From Uloborus plumipes (lineage: Eukaryota > Arthropoda > Arachnida > Araneae > Uloboridae): a DNA stretch of 64,000 nucleotides. This document shows positions 23,679 to 36,690 of the stretch, in pieces (the first letter of the stretch is position 1; every line of letters starts with the position of its first letter). The translations under genes were made by a program, and so were the position numbers. The notes below the pieces were generated by a model that saw only the letters and a list, made by a program, of their open reading frames with translations, was not told where the DNA came from and made no database searches. The stretch spans positions 1 to 64,000 of the forward strand of contig JAXGGA010003890.1 in assembly GCA_038373865.1 (NCBI GenBank), given 5' to 3'.

Positions 23679-25366
23679 GTAAGTAACTAATATTCTGTTC
23701 TTATATTAAATTCCAAACAAGTTGCGAGACAGTTTAATAACTCAATCTGTTTTAACAGGACTGCATAAAATCATTTTTTTAAAGTAGTTTTTGCACTGAG
23801 ATTCCTTCTGATGCTAAGTTCGTTCAACATTCAACACGTTTCCTTCTATCTAATCTTATCACACACCAAATCCTCCGTTCTTTGTCAAATTATCGCGAGA
23901 ACCACCAAAAACCCCCAAAAAGTCCCCCATCCCGCATGGAACCTTTCACCACCTTCGCCACTGCTCCAGCAAACTGACAGAAACCTTATGCTGTCAGGCA
24001 TTATCTTCCAGTTAAAGCAAATAAAAGGCCCCCCATTTTTTTTCCTCACACAGAAAACAAACTCCGGGATTGAAGAAGGCGCGAAAAATGCGGTTAGGAG
24101 GCCTGACCTCTGCCTGTTCTATTCCTTCTGCTCCGTCCTCCCCCAAGTTCCTGTCAAAATCCTCCATTTCGTCGTCTTGTTTGTTCAGGCGGCTGTCAAT
24201 CACACAATGGGTAATTCAAGTCATCAACTATTGTGCGCCCGTGCACAAAATGTGGAAGCATCTTAAAAGCAAAAATGCTGTGAATGCGCGGGAATGATTT
24301 AGAGCGGGAAAGGATGTGTGTGCAAGAGCATTAATGGGCACTTTTTGAGGTGATGCGATCATATTTTTTTTTATTCCGTTTCGTCACTTAAGTTCTTCTT
24401 TCTGGAGCCTTTGAATGCCGCTCGGTTAAATGCCGTAAAATTGTTATAATTTTCGAAAGCATGTTGGCATAGAATTCATTCAGGTATAAAGGTGAAAAGC
24501 TTTCAAAAATCAAACATTTTGCAATAAAAATATTTTTACCATACACAATCACTATTATTAGTTCATTTCATCAACAAAAACAACATAATCAAAATAAAGC
24601 TTAAATGCAATTAAAAATAGATTTACAATTTCATAGTCTGCGTAAGAAAAAAGTCTAAAAAGCGTAACTACTCTCAATTACTATGTTTCAAATGGCTCCA
24701 AATTTACTAATTTATTCGATAGAAAATATAAAAATACACAACGTAGTTTATAATTACGCACTAAATAATTGGTAGTGTACTAAATAATTGCGATACAATT
24801 TTGTCAGTATAGTCATATTTTTAGGTTCTTTGAGAAGTTTCTTAACATCTCATGTATGAATCTATTCAGATTTTCTTCATTTTAAGAATGCCTCTTTTTC
24901 TCTTCTTTCCTTTCATTTGAGCAATGAAAAATATTTGAAATGAAAATAAATTAATGTAAAATTTAAACTGTTTGATTTCCGCTAATCATTCGAGTGCACT
25001 CATCATTTGAATTCCTATCGCGACCGTTCTTTATTAATCGAATTTTCTTAGTGATTTTTAATTAGTTAATTTATTAAAAGTTCTTTTGTGTTAATCGTTA
25101 CATAAAGAAGGGCATCGATATGGTGTCATGATAGTAGTCATTCTGTTTTAGAACCTTTTAGAGGGCATACCAACTTACCTGACAGTTTGGTTCCGAAAAA
25201 GCTTTGGATCCTGCCTTGTTTTAAGTATTTGCAAAGATGCTATATGGTCGCTGTTTGTTACGTCCTAAAAATAATTGATGAAAAGTTGGGTAAAAACGTT
25301 TTGAACAAACCTAGAAAGTTAACCTTTTTTGCCCCGACAGGAGTGAGTGCACCTACCGTAGAATGA
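23679..25366. other. Region between candidate exon and MITE; GC-richer block
   Basis: Positions 23820-24290 are clearly GC-richer than the surroundings, with overlapping open frames on both strands (151 codons + and 63 codons -), none recognised. The base composition fits a regulatory region or untranslated exon of RECK. The rest is AT-rich with nothing seen. Confidence 0.35.
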
Positions 25367-25374
25367 CTTCCAGG

Positions 25375-25540
25375 TAGGTCCGTCATTTAGGGGGGTCAAT
25401 TGCGCCCCCCCCCCTGGCTTTGACAAATCAATGTATTTACATATAAGTGGGCGTGGTGCTTTGTAATTTCCGATGAAATTGCATGGTGTTTGGACCCTTT
25501 GCCCCCCCCCCCCCTGTGGAAACCTGAAATGACGTCCCTG
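25375..25540. mobile_element. hAT-type MITE (CAGGGCCGTCATTT family), copy 2
   Basis: It matches 18929-19092. The flanking 8-bp repeat CTTCCAGG is perfect (25367-25374 and 25541-25548). Two long C-runs are present. Confidence 0.85.
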
Positions 25541-26014
25541 CTTCCAGGGTCTTTTCGTAAGGCGGCGGTCGGAGTCGGTGTCCAAATTTATTCAAGACAC
25601 CAAAACATTACATACAATAAAAATAGTACCAGACAAATAACAGGGTGCAATACAAAAACAGCAAGACAAAGGACTTACAAAACACAGAGATATGAAAAGA
25701 TGACAAAACGAAACAAACAGGAAAATAAAAATAAATAAATTACAATAGCAAATAAATAAATAGCAAATTCACTAAGTGCATGAAAAGGTGTGCGCAAAAA
25801 TATTATGGGCAGAGATGCCCCGACAGGACTCAGAAGTCCCGCTTATATTTATTTTAAATGGCTTTAATCATGCTGAAGCTTTCAAGTACCACTCCTTGTA
25901 CTTAGCTGAGAGGCCGACAGATGGTACCTGCGATCGGAACAGATTTCTTAGGGGTCCTATAAGGCGTAGAAGCCGTAGACCCTACTGATTTTCAGAAGTT
26001 CTTTACTCGATATA

Positions 26015-26670
26015 TACAGGGTGTCCACTCCAATCGTGGACCAATAGCTAATTTCTAAACCGTTAGAGATAAGCATAGAGTTTATTTAGGAAAAAATCTC
26101 CAAATTACGAAAGGAATTTTGGGTCTATTCAATGTTTTTCAAAAAAATCAAATTTTGAAAGAGTTACGAAATTTAAATTTTTATACAGCCCCCAGTCCTA
26201 TCAATCATATTTAGTAAAACATTCTTGACACTGTAACGTTTAAAACTAAAAAAAAATCACTCTTCTACCACAAAAATTGACCGAGTTATAACGTTTTGAA
26301 AAATCAAGATTTTGAAGGATTTCTCATACGGTCCCTTAAGCGAATCTCTCGATGACGTCATGAAATAATGCAAAATCTTGATTTTTCAAAACGTCATAAC
26401 TCGGTCAATTTTTGTGGTAGAGGAGTGATTTTTTTTTAGTTTTAAACGTTACAGTGTCAAGAATGTTTTATTAAATATGATTGATAGGACTGAGGGGCTG
26501 TATAAAAATCTAAATTTCGTAACTCTTTCAAAATTTGATTTTTTGAAAAACATTGAATAGACCCAAAATTCCTTTCATAATTTGGAGATTTTTTCCTAAG
26601 TAAACTATATGCGTATCTCTAACGGTTTAGAAATTAGCTATTGGTCCACGATTGGAGTGGACACCCTGTA
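26015..26670. mobile_element. Palindromic (foldback) MITE, TA target
   Basis: From TACAGGGTGTCCACTCC to GGAGTGGACACCCTGTA the sequence is one long inverted repeat with arms of about 300 bp. The small non-paired centre near 26335-26355 includes GATGACGTCATG. TA at each end suggests a Tc1/mariner-type target. RNA from it would form a near-perfect hairpin. Confidence 0.85.
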
Positions 26671-27432
26671 TGTTGTTTTATGAATTTTCAACTAAAAAAG
26701 CCCCCCAAAAAAAGTAAAAATCCATTGCTAAATTAATTAGGGACATAAATGGTTAATAGACTTTTTAAGTTTAATAATAGCCCATAGGGAAATCTTTCCT
26801 GTGAACAATTTTCATACCCAACTTAAACTAAATTAATTGATTCTTAACTATTTCATTCTCCTTTAAGGACTGAAATCATTAAGTATGAATAAAGCAATGC
26901 AGCTAAAGCTTACAGCCACCATTTTTTTTCAATACAGTTATGGTACAGGTAGTGATATCACGCGTTCTTTTTTAGATCCAAAATACGAAATAGTCAGTTT
27001 TCTGAAGATAGTGGTCTTACTCGTAAGCTGTACAGCAAAACACCAATTATTGTCTTATGAATCAAGTCATTGAACAAGATGCATTGAAAACTTACGCCGA
27101 TGCAAGCTCATTCTCACTATTTTAATGATACAAATGAAGTATTAATTTCGTTAAAAAATTTTAACGGGATTTTTTTTTTTTAAATCTAAAGAGCCAAAAT
27201 ATTCCCTGACGTATACCAATTGTCTCTTTTTTCTGCAGAACAATACGGTTCATCTCATTTGAGAAATTATGCACTTTGATAACACTTTTCAATGAAATTT
27301 TTTGATAAAATCATGATTATTACTGGGTATTTTTCATGCGTTCACTTTGTAAATTTTCTTTATATAAGTTTATAATGTAGAGTACACATGTAATAAAATT
27401 TCTAAATTATGCTTTATTCTTTTCCTTTATAG
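26671..27432. other. Sequence upstream of first firm RECK exon
   Basis: It is AT-rich, with no repeat or coding signal other than the splice acceptor tract at its right end. Confidence 0.4.
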
Positions 27433-27500
27433 GTCCGATGATATTAACCTCTAGCTGCTGTACACTTACAACCGGATCATGTCGGTCTGCTTGCGAAGAG
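27433..27500 (+). CDS. RECK: RECK exon: start of first cysteine knot
   Basis: The exon is preceded by a pyrimidine-rich tract ending TTTATAG and followed by GTAATT. After the split first codon it encodes PMILTSSCC, then TLTTGSCRSACEE. The adjacent cysteine pair, then C-x3-C, is the opening signature of each RECK N-terminal knot. In vertebrate RECK the first knot begins in the same way shortly after the signal peptide and reads CC-x8-C-x3-C-E. The exon is 68 bp and ends at a codon boundary. The short hydrophobic run PMILTS could be mature N-terminus or the end of the signal region. The upstream exon must end with a single codon base (phase 1). Confidence 0.85.
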
Positions 27501-27569
27501 GTAATTTTTCACTTTTATTTATTTATTTCGAAACAATTACGTTGAACTCTCCTATACTGCACTGCAAGG

Positions 27570-27728
27570 TTTCTTGACACTAACGTCGTAACGTCAGCGT
27601 GATGTTAGCCTATGAAACACGAGCTAGATAAAACGTCACAGCCTACTTGGCGAATTAGAAGAGATCGTTAACTGCTTGTGAGCTCTTATTGGCTCCGCGC
27701 GTAGTGACGTCAGTGTCAACTTAAGTTG
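27570..27728. mobile_element. TAACGTCAGCGTGA MITE, internal part
   Basis: The block including GAGCTAGATAAAACGTCACA and TCTTATTGGCTCC matches 56637-56794 in the same orientation. The terminal inverted repeats seen in the other copy are not preserved here. Confidence 0.6.
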
Positions 27729-28330
27729 CTGTCTAGTATGTATGAATAAGAGATATAATTCTTGTTTACTAGAACAGTACTTGGGACTTGGGAGTGTACG
27801 TATTGACTATAGAACAATTAACATCGTTAAATATCGCTACATGCCCAATTTTTATTACTAACGTATTAGTCTCGTTTACAAAATTTAAACCATTTTATTA
27901 CAACATAGTACGTGTAACAAAATCCGTGCTCTTTCATCCATTGAACTAACTCGAAGACTTTTTTTCTGGTACAGATTCAACAAAAACTAACTTCTTATCT
28001 TAACGAGCTAAATACTTCCATCGCAACTTCCTGCATTTTTGTGATACACGTATTACAAAATCCTAAACGCAACAAAATTTGACGTGTTCTTTATATGTTC
28101 TTGATTCAGATACATAAGTGGTGTGTCACATTATATTTTTAAACTTTATCAATAAAACACAAACTGAGAGAATATAGCTGAGTTATATCTGATATGCACT
28201 ATGAATTTTTTTTAGGTTTGTTTCTTTTGACCTCAGCTTTTGTAACTTTAACCTTTTGTCTAAATTGAAAAAAATGTTATTGTTTAGAACTTTGGTACAT
28301 GAGTTTCATTATGCTTTTTTTTTTCATCTA

Positions 28331-29457
28331 CAGGATGGTTATAAATTAACAGGAGGTGTTTGGAGCCCTCTAGCTCGCGAACTACTAGGCGAAACATTGC
28401 CAAATTTCGTAAGCGTGCATATTAGACCATGGGATTTTGATTTCTGGAATAAAAAAAAATAGTTTGAAAAATCACCACCAGGGGGAAATTTGGCGCTGTA
28501 AAAGTGTATTACACTGTACATCGCGAATTAAACTTGAAAAGATGCTGTATAAATCAATTTCGCCAAGCAAAAATGATTTTTCTTTGCAAATGAGGTTTAA
28601 TATGATCGCCGTAGAATTTTCTATTAAAAAAAATCACCACGAACAAAATAGCTGTTCATTTAACCAAACAGAATGCAATAATTCGCATAAACGCTTTGCG
28701 TTTAGCGATCATCTGTATAAAATGACTGACTGGGAGCATTCTCATCATTCTGAGCGTAGTTGCCTCTTGGTGGCTTTTAACTATGCAGGACCGCGCTTTG
28801 TTAGTGAAGCTCTTCTATCAGCTTGATGAAAATGCCAATGTTACTCTTCGAGAATTTCGGCGAGTGAAGCAGTTGAGGAAAGGCTCGCTGACCATAACAA
28901 ATTTAAGAAACATGATTAAGCGGTTTAAAATGACTGGATCTCTAGCCCAGCAATCAGGCTAGGGGCGCCACACGGTTAATAAGCTACAAGTTGACGAATT
29001 TGCAAATGCTATTAGAGAACAACGCTTTGATGCTGTCAAAGAAACATTTCTGATATCGCAAGTTTAAAAGATATGATAATTTTAAAAGTTAGAGAAATCC
29101 ATTCTGATATGTTACGAGCTTCCGTAGAAAATGTTGTGCATCGTATGCAGCTCTTACAACTTTACAATGGTGATCATATCGAACCACATTTGTGACAAAA
29201 AGTCATTTTTGCAAATAAAATGGATGCATATTTTGTCAGTAGCAATTAATTCTTCGATAATCAGAATAATACACTTTAACAGCGCCAAATTTCCCCCTGG
29301 TGGTGATTTTTCCAACTAATTTTTTTTATTCCAGAAATCAAAATCCCATAGTCTAATATGCATGCTCACGAAGTTTGGCAATGTTTCGCCCAGTAGTTCG
29401 CGAGCTAGAGGGCTCCAAACACCTCCTGTTAATTTATAACCACCCTGTATATTGCTA
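28331..29457. mobile_element. IS630/mariner-type element, internally deleted
   Basis: Inverted arms of about 180 bp begin CAGGATGGTTATAAATTAAC and end GGTTATAA...CCACCCTG on the other side, flanked by TA. A degraded transposase reading frame lies between them (28783 onward). The arms also contain TTTCTGGAATAAAAAAA and CACCACCAGGGGGAAATTTG, mirrored at the right. The element is 1127 bp, too short for an intact transposase. Confidence 0.8.
28783..29190 (+). pseudogene. DUF4817/IS630-type transposase remnant
   Basis: From the ATG at 28783 the frame reads MQDRALLVKLFYQLDENAN and continues LREFRRVKQLRKG, LRNMIKRFKMTGSLAQQSG. This is the N-terminal helix-turn-helix segment that many arthropod proteins carry as DUF4817. 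A TAG stop follows at 28960-28962, then the frame continues to a TAA at 29065-29067. In another frame, downstream of about 29050, the sequence reads IHSDMLRASVENVVHRMQLL and ends NGDHIEPHL before a stop, which is the usual C-terminal tail of these transposases. The catalytic DDE core is absent. The gene is dead through a stop, a frameshift and a large internal deletion. Confidence 0.75.
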
Positions 29458-32400
29458 CAAATTTTGTAAATCGCAATTATTATTTTTTAAGTTTTGCTAA
29501 ATTTTGCGTTTATTCTATTACTTTTCACTCAAAATTATCGTTGTTCTTTAACTTTACCTGCATGATGTCTTTCCTTCTCTGCACCTTAACATATTGTCTA
29601 TGGGATTAGAGAGAAATTTCAGATATGCTGCAAAGTTCACATCATTTTTGGTGACAATTTTGCTAGTAATCGTTGAAAGTCGCCAAGGTTGACGACATTT
29701 CGCGGCATTTCGAACTCAACTTGTATAATTAGCAACCTTATAATGAATGAACAACTCCCTGTAACAGTTGAATGTAGTCTATAGAGCTTTGCTTTAATAT
29801 TCTTGAATGAAATGGAAAAATTGAGAATGAACTGGCAATTTGTAGATGAATATTTAGCGGGCATAAATAGCTGCAGCATCGATGTAGATTAGTTTTAGCT
29901 AGTCTAGTTTTTCACTTTGATGTGAATGTGTTGAGCTATGTTATGTGTGTGTGCTTAAAGGAGCTACGATTTAGACTTAGTGTTTTCGCATACTGTCATC
30001 CCCGCTTAATTGGGTAACGGATAAACTAATACCCCGCTTATACGAATAAAAGATCCTGGAACCGATGCCATAGACGCAATGTTGAAAATCCCCGCTTAAA
30101 CAAATACACTTCTTGGAAACGACAGTATTCGTTTAAGCGGGCCGACAGTATTTGGATATAAATGCGCGGTGTACAGTGTTTAATGATATTTGCTCAATTG
30201 CTGAAAGTTTAGCAATTGTTAAATGCTTTATTTTGTACATACTTGAAAATAAACGTACTGTGTTTTTCTTAAGATTGGAATCGTCATTTTAAGAAAGTTG
30301 AAGTTGCACCGGACTCGTAACAATATTAATTTTGTCTAAATTACTCCATTAAAGCAATATGAATGCCATTATTTGAAACAACTTTTATATGCTATTTCTT
30401 TCATATTTAATGCTTTTCCACTAACTATAATAATTAAATCAAATCATGTATAAATTACTGCTTGTGTATTTAATAATTAGGATGCGGAAGAAGTAATATT
30501 TTATCGATGGAGAAGTGAACAAATGTATTTTCGGGAGAAATATTTATTTATGGTGTGTCAGCTGGGGTAAAAATAATCTTGGTGTGAATGGAAACAAACT
30601 CTATCATTATACTTGTGGTAATTTTTGAAACCAAACTATATGTGAGTGAAAATTAGGCGAAGTACAAAAATGATTCTGAGAGTTCCGCGTGTTCACAAAC
30701 AGTACAACTGCCTAGGCATCATATTGTTTAAAGATGACACAGTGAAAAAAGTTATTTTTTAAAGTTTAGCGATTTAAATTTTCCTCTCCTGCAATGTCTT
30801 CAAATGCGAAGCAACTAGTTTCAATTAGGATTACTTGTCATGTGGAACATTACTAAAAGCATATGCAACTTTGGAGTAGTCGGTAGAAGCAACCAAATTT
30901 TTCTGTCTTCCTATTTTTGGAAGACTACATTTTTATGTGAATTACACTTTTGTGTGTATCTTACATTAATTCAATGTTTTTTCTTCTTTTTTTTACATGA
31001 TTTTTCTTTTAAAATGATTACAGTTTACATTTAAAGAATTTAGTTCGTCGTATGAGATCTAAGGACTACACTTATAAATTTTTGCTGCAGAACTTCTTAA
31101 ACTTCTAAACCAATTGCATATAGCGTAAATGTCTAACTATATCAACGTCATGGCGGAAGAAGTAGTTTCCATTTACTCAATAGTCTCTGGGGTAAATATA
31201 AAAAATAATAATCAAATTTTTAAAAAAAAGAACATTTTATTCTCTAAAAATCGTCATAAAGTCAAATTTTTTCGTGCCAGTTACCAACTGAGTCATGGAC
31301 ACTGTGCACAATTTCAGCTCTCAATCCGTTCAAAACAAAGGAAAAGGTATAAATTTGGAACATTGAAATTATGTTTCCTCTCACCCCAACTGGATCTACA
31401 TAAGTGTCATTAAGTAGAGTCATTCTCCGAATTTCAGAACTGAAATTCCGCAAATATAAAAAAAACACAAAATTGTGCAGTTATTTATGGCTGCAAAACA
31501 ATGTAAAGATGACGTGTGTACGTTTTGAATCGTGACTTCTGGTCTGTACAGGTAGTCACTTGCACCCTTGGCGGGAATATGTATTCATTTATTCGATTGT
31601 TGCCCTTACCTGCTGAGTTGTTTATTCCACTGCGCAGCCCGCCCTGCAATCAGTGGAAAAAGAAGAATGTGACGAAGTTTCTCCGACAAACGACATTTTG
31701 TTCCGCCCACGAAAATTCTTCTACTGTTGTTTCCAGGGTTAACGGATGGAACGGAATAAATAGTTAAGTGTTGCAAATTTTGTTTACGTTTTTGCTCGAC
31801 TGTTGGTTAGAATGAATCTTTTCGGTTGGGTCACTTTTGGCCTTATTTTAAAATTAAAAAAAAAAAATGTGATGACAAGGAAGCCCAACTGAAAAGGGGG
31901 AGATCGGCGCTGAAACCGTACCATTGAAATTTTAAAGGGGTGTTTTAAGGGCATTTTCTGCTTTTTCGGGGACTTTTTCGACTTCCTTGTCGTATGTGAT
32001 GATGGGTGCGGGCTTGCTCTTGGAGGGCATCCCGGAAGATGATAATATTGGATCACAACTAAGAAAAAACATGATTTTTCCTTTGGCTTGGCGAGTGCTT
32101 AAAACCACCGAGTACTCACGAACCAGAGGTCAAAAATGCAAATTCCAATGTAGCCGAAAGCTGCGTTCAGCACCCCATAACAGATAATGCAAAATACTTT
32201 ATTTGATTTTGCTATTGCATCAACTGCTGTAACTCCTCACTTCTTACCAGTGACGTTATGCCTTCCTTTTAAAGCTCATTTTCATTACTTATAAGTAGTT
32301 TTCAATAACCCTTAAGGACTATGAAATTGCTTCAATAAATATGATACTTTCTTTCCCCAAGCAATCTTTTCATTACTGACAATTTTGTTAAAATTATGCA

Positions 32401-33116
32401 ATTTCATATTTATTGACGCAATTCTAAGGTTTTTTTTTTTTGTAATAAATAATTAAATGAAATTACTTGTTATCCGTCTTCTTATAATATTTTTACCTTG
32501 CTCTACATTCAATCTACATTTTTCTATTTGCAAAATTCCATAAGCAATGAACAAAATATATTTCGCATGGATTTTTCCAATCAAAATACGCTAACACCTA
32601 TAAAATTGACTATTCTTGTAAGTTGATTGCTTTTGTCAGGTAGACATTAAGGAAGGGCTAATGTAGGTCCTTAGCCCTATATCATACCAACTTCTATCAT
32701 TTGACGAATTAAGTACTGCGCCCAAGTATTCAACTTACACAGTTTGATGACAGATTTTTAGTGAAAGACTTAGTGAAAATTCATAGAGGTTTAACCACGC
32801 ACAGGTATTTATAGTTCAGAATTTTAAATACTACTGCTACACTACTTTTTCTCTCATTAGAAGTATCAATTAGCATCGCATTTAATCTCTGAATGTCGAT
32901 ACAGTTGATTATTTTATCTTCCAAAGGAAAATGTTTTACCTAATTTAACAGTATTACCTGATTCAGCCTACTTACGGCTATTTTGAACTTAAAGTAGCGC
33001 TCTAAAACAAAAAGAACGTGAATGATTCGGTCTTATTAGTTCAATAATACTATACATCATCGTAATAAAAGAATCTCGCTACAAAATAGGAAGAGTACAC
33101 ATAGTAATCTATATTA
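29458..33116. other. Intronic AT-rich sequence
   Basis: Apart from the small MITE at 29992-30150 I see no element or exon. Open frames of up to 94 codons (31129-31413) have no recognisable features. Confidence 0.4.
29992..30150. mobile_element. pogo/mariner-like MITE
   Basis: Ends are ACTGTCATCCCCGCTTAA and TTTAAGCGGGCCGACAGT, both next to TA. CCCCGCTTA recurs internally. It is 159 bp and non-coding. Confidence 0.65.
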
Positions 33117-33615
33117 AATAAAATTTACTGTTGAATAAATTTGTAGCATTAAAAAAACAAAGGGAAAAGAAAGAAGGAAAATGCAAAGGATAAAACATTT
33201 ATTTTTGAACAGATAAAATGAAAAGACTACATCTTACTATCTATATGAATCGACTAAATTTCTTCTGTAGAAAGAACTTCTAAAGAGATATGATCGGAAA
33301 AGTAACTATTCATAGCTACCTCAAATAAATGTGTTACGTTAAACAAGTTTTTTTAATTAAAAAATCAATTGCAAAGAATAATAAATCAGAAAGGACCTTG
33401 CAATGCTCCAACAAGCGGAACGATTCTAAAATTATATAAATAAATGTATTTTCCTTTCCTAAACACAAAGATAATATCGTCGTTAGAGTACACATGAGTA
33501 AAATTCATAATGCGATCACTTATCATTAAGTTTATATTCTCTTTAGAGTGGCGCTCGTGCTCGTGCACCGGTTCTAAAAAATAGCTTAAGAGATTACTCT
33601 CTCGTATATGGCTAC
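33117..33615. repeat. Dispersed repeat of about 0.5 kb, copy 1
   Basis: It shares AAATTTACTGTTGAAT, CAAGCGGAACGATT, AAAGATAATATCGTC and GTGCTCGTGC-type blocks in the same order with 56080-56490. The copies are diverged with indels. No terminal repeats are obvious. Confidence 0.55.
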
Positions 33616-35079
33616 TCATGTCAAACACTGCAACTGACGGGGAATGCATTTAAATGCAGATATTTACTCCTTCTATACAAAAACTTTATTTGTAACTTTT
33701 CTTTTCTATATACCACAGTTACATTTCAACTGTAGTGTTGTTCTGGTAAGTTGAGGATTGACTATTGCAATGTTGATTTATTTTTGGGGTAGAAGAAGAA
33801 AGTGATTGATGTTGAGTTGATTGACTTTCTCTGTCGTTTTGCAAAACTATTCCAATTTCAATTTGCCAAATAAATGTTTTCACTGAACTCCTTAAAAAGA
33901 AGTAAACATAGTCAAGTTCAGCCCTCGACTTTTCACACTCAAACTATAAAACAAAAACTTCCGTTTTCACAAAAAACTAGTTTAAAGTTTAATTTTTTTT
34001 GTTGTTAAGTAAAAACCACCTTCTGCTTTGTAAATTGCGGAGGGGGCGTGTATGTGTGTTTGATGAATGCAAAACATGTTTACGTAGAAGAGAACGTGGA
34101 AGAAAATTCCATTCCTAAATAGTATATATCTTATGAAATATATAATTAAATTTGGAGTATTGTTTTCATAAAAGAATTTAGTAATATGAAAAAAGTAACT
34201 AAGAAATGGAGAAAAGTTTAAAATATATATTTATATATATAAAAAGCCTTGAGGTCTTAATAACGAACACTCATATACACGAGCATTGATACATGCAAGA
34301 CATTTGGCTCTTTTTTTTTGCATTGCCCTAATTTATGTTTTTATTCTTAGCATTACTGATATTGCTAATCTTTCATTTAATATTCATCCATTATTTTTTC
34401 ATGTTTATAATTTTGTTTTCACAGTATGAAATTATTACTAGAATTTGAACTAACTTGGCAATGTGGAAAAAATTATTCGTGTGGCACCCGGACGGTTGAT
34501 TTCACGGTGTTTAATTATGTCAGTAGTTAGTGCGGTGAATGTCCATTGAATGTTTTCAAGAACGGATCGGCAAAACTAGTAAACTATTAGAACTATCCAG
34601 GTTTGTCCCTGGTTAATTCAGTTTAACCAGTCTTTATTCAAACATATCCTTTATTCATCATATTCCTTAAAATTGTTCATCTCTTAGTTTTTACAGTGAA
34701 GACAATTTGTTTCGATGAAATGGCTTAGTGTACAATTTTGAATCTAACGACTGAGTTATTTTTTATTTTAAATGTATATCCCTATCGCATTCACTGGTAT
34801 CTATAAAATGGAAAATATGTGTTCGAAACAAAGGAATTCTTCCATCTTAATATTATTTGCAATTCTCGAACCAGAATAGTCTTCTTTTTTTTGCGTTTGA
34901 TTTGTTCGAGTTTTATGTCAAAGGAAACAGTGACCACGCGAAATATGACCAATAACCTAGACTAAAAGCCATTTTTACCCAAAAATTGGCATATCAAGTG
35001 TGAATTTGGGCATTAGCTGATCATTGTAAGTCACAATGGCAACAGTAATGCGAATCATAAGAGCTAATGCATCGGAAAT

Positions 35080-35560
35080 TACCATTCAAAACTGCCTTAA
35101 TCCAGCATGAGTTGCTTGACCACTGAAGCATGGCAGAAGAAGCAGGAAAGCTATAATGGACAATTTTATTGCTTCTAGCGATGGAGCGTATGCAAATGGC
35201 GCACATAAGCGAGGCTCACATTCTGTCATCTTGGTAGGCAAATGGCTGCAACAGTAGTTTCTGTTAGAGTTAGCCATTAAAAGAAGACAGAAGAGTCTTC
35301 CACCATTGTGTGGGGCTTGGCTGATAGCTGCTTCGATTGTCTTTCCCTGGACGTGATCTGCAGTGTTTATGAGTCGAAATTGGTCAGCTATTCTCGAGAA
35401 GTAAAGTTTCATTTGAACGCCTGAGTTGGAAAGTGATGGCCTCACGCGAAAAGTTGCTTCCAAGCGTAAAAGAACAAACACGAATTTATCATCCGCGCCA
35501 TTTTCGATTCGCTCTAACGGATGTCGCTCAGATTCCATCTTACACATCGCTTACTATTCG
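35080..35560. other. GC-richer unique block with 153-codon frame
   Basis: The block has a minus-strand frame of 153 codons (35086-35547) and an overlapping plus-strand frame of 94 codons. Neither has a motif I recognise, and the minus frame has its hydrophobic run (LSIIAFLLLLPCF) near its C-terminal end. Flanking splice-like signals are not convincing. It could be a conserved non-coding element, part of an intron-nested gene, or neither. Confidence 0.3.
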
Positions 35561-35874
35561 AATTTTGTCCCAGTGACCATTTTTCTGGAGAAATATAGAA
35601 AATTCCCTGTCATGTACTCCCCATCCCCTTCCCTGATGGCTTGCAAAATGCGGTATGCATGTCAGACTAACGTCATTGTCTTTGACACACGTGTAAGTCA
35701 TAAACGGTAGTTTGTGCTATTATCTGATCAAAATAACTGCAATTCGGGAGATTTTCGACATTTTTCCTGAGAATTCTAACATATTTACACACCAATTTAT
35801 AGCATACGTAAATCTTATCGAGTAAAGACTCGGGTATCTTGAAGCGAAAGGAATGTTGTTTCATTCTTCTAAGC

Positions 35875-36690
35875 CGGTGCCCAGCCTTTTTGTGCCCAAG
35901 GGCTACACCTTATTCAAAAATTATTTTCACAGGAAAGAACCACAGAACAACCTATAAAATTTCAAAATATTTTATTTTTTCCACATAAAATGGGAAAATA
36001 TGGAATAGGAAAGAAAATTCTAAGCCAATAACTACTGTTATCATTACTTGATGCCTAGTTTAATAAATGCATGTTTTTCAAAAACCAATTTCTGAATATT
36101 TGGCTTCAAATTCGTGACATTGTCACTCCTCGTGCTTTTGATTTGTAACATTAACCGAAACAAAAGGCCACACAGATCAGCCTCGTAGACCGGGTGGGGG
36201 AAGCGAGTCGTAAGTTGGGTCCCGCTCTTCTAAGTGAGTAAGGTGTTCAAATTTAATGTAGTGGACACATCTTCCAACAGCCAAGCTTCAGTTTCACAAA
36301 AATCCTCGCTTTAAGTGCATTTTTGATAAGTTTGTTGTGGCCTTTAGGAAAAATTTCATTCCTGGTACCAAACCACATTAACCACCTGCACGTCAGCAAT
36401 GCGTCTTTCTTTCACCGTTGTACTCGATTAGCTGAAAACATTTAGTAAAGGCTCTGGATGTAGAAGGAGTGTCTTTTTTTACATCTCGGGAGCAAATTTT
36501 AAAACAAATATTCAGACTAAGGTTAAAGAAGAGAGTTTATTGAACAATAAATTAAAGCTATCTTTCGTGATGAAAAGTTTGAAAATTAACTATCAGGAGC
36601 AGACTGAGAAGCTGAGTCAGCTCAGTGTGCATTTCCACAAAAGAAGTGGGTCCCTTAGTTAAAAAAGGTCTTGATCAACCATATTAGATT
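35875..36690. mobile_element. Probable hAT-derived sequence
   Basis: The left end CGGTGCCCAGCCTTTTTGTG followed by CCCAAGGGCTAC matches the general end pattern (TGCCCAACCTTTTT...GGGCCAC) of Charlie-like hAT elements. The right limit is uncertain; a degenerate GGTCTTGATCAACC near 36667 may mark it. No coding sequence is intact. Confidence 0.35.

Noticed and set aside
23811..24266. 151-codon open frame
   Set aside because: It has no recognisable domain, a composition that follows the local GC-rich block, and overlapping frames on the other strand. It is kept only as a possible regulatory block.
28437..28826. 129-codon frame
   Set aside because: It runs through the transposon arm and is out of frame with the recognisable transposase remnant.
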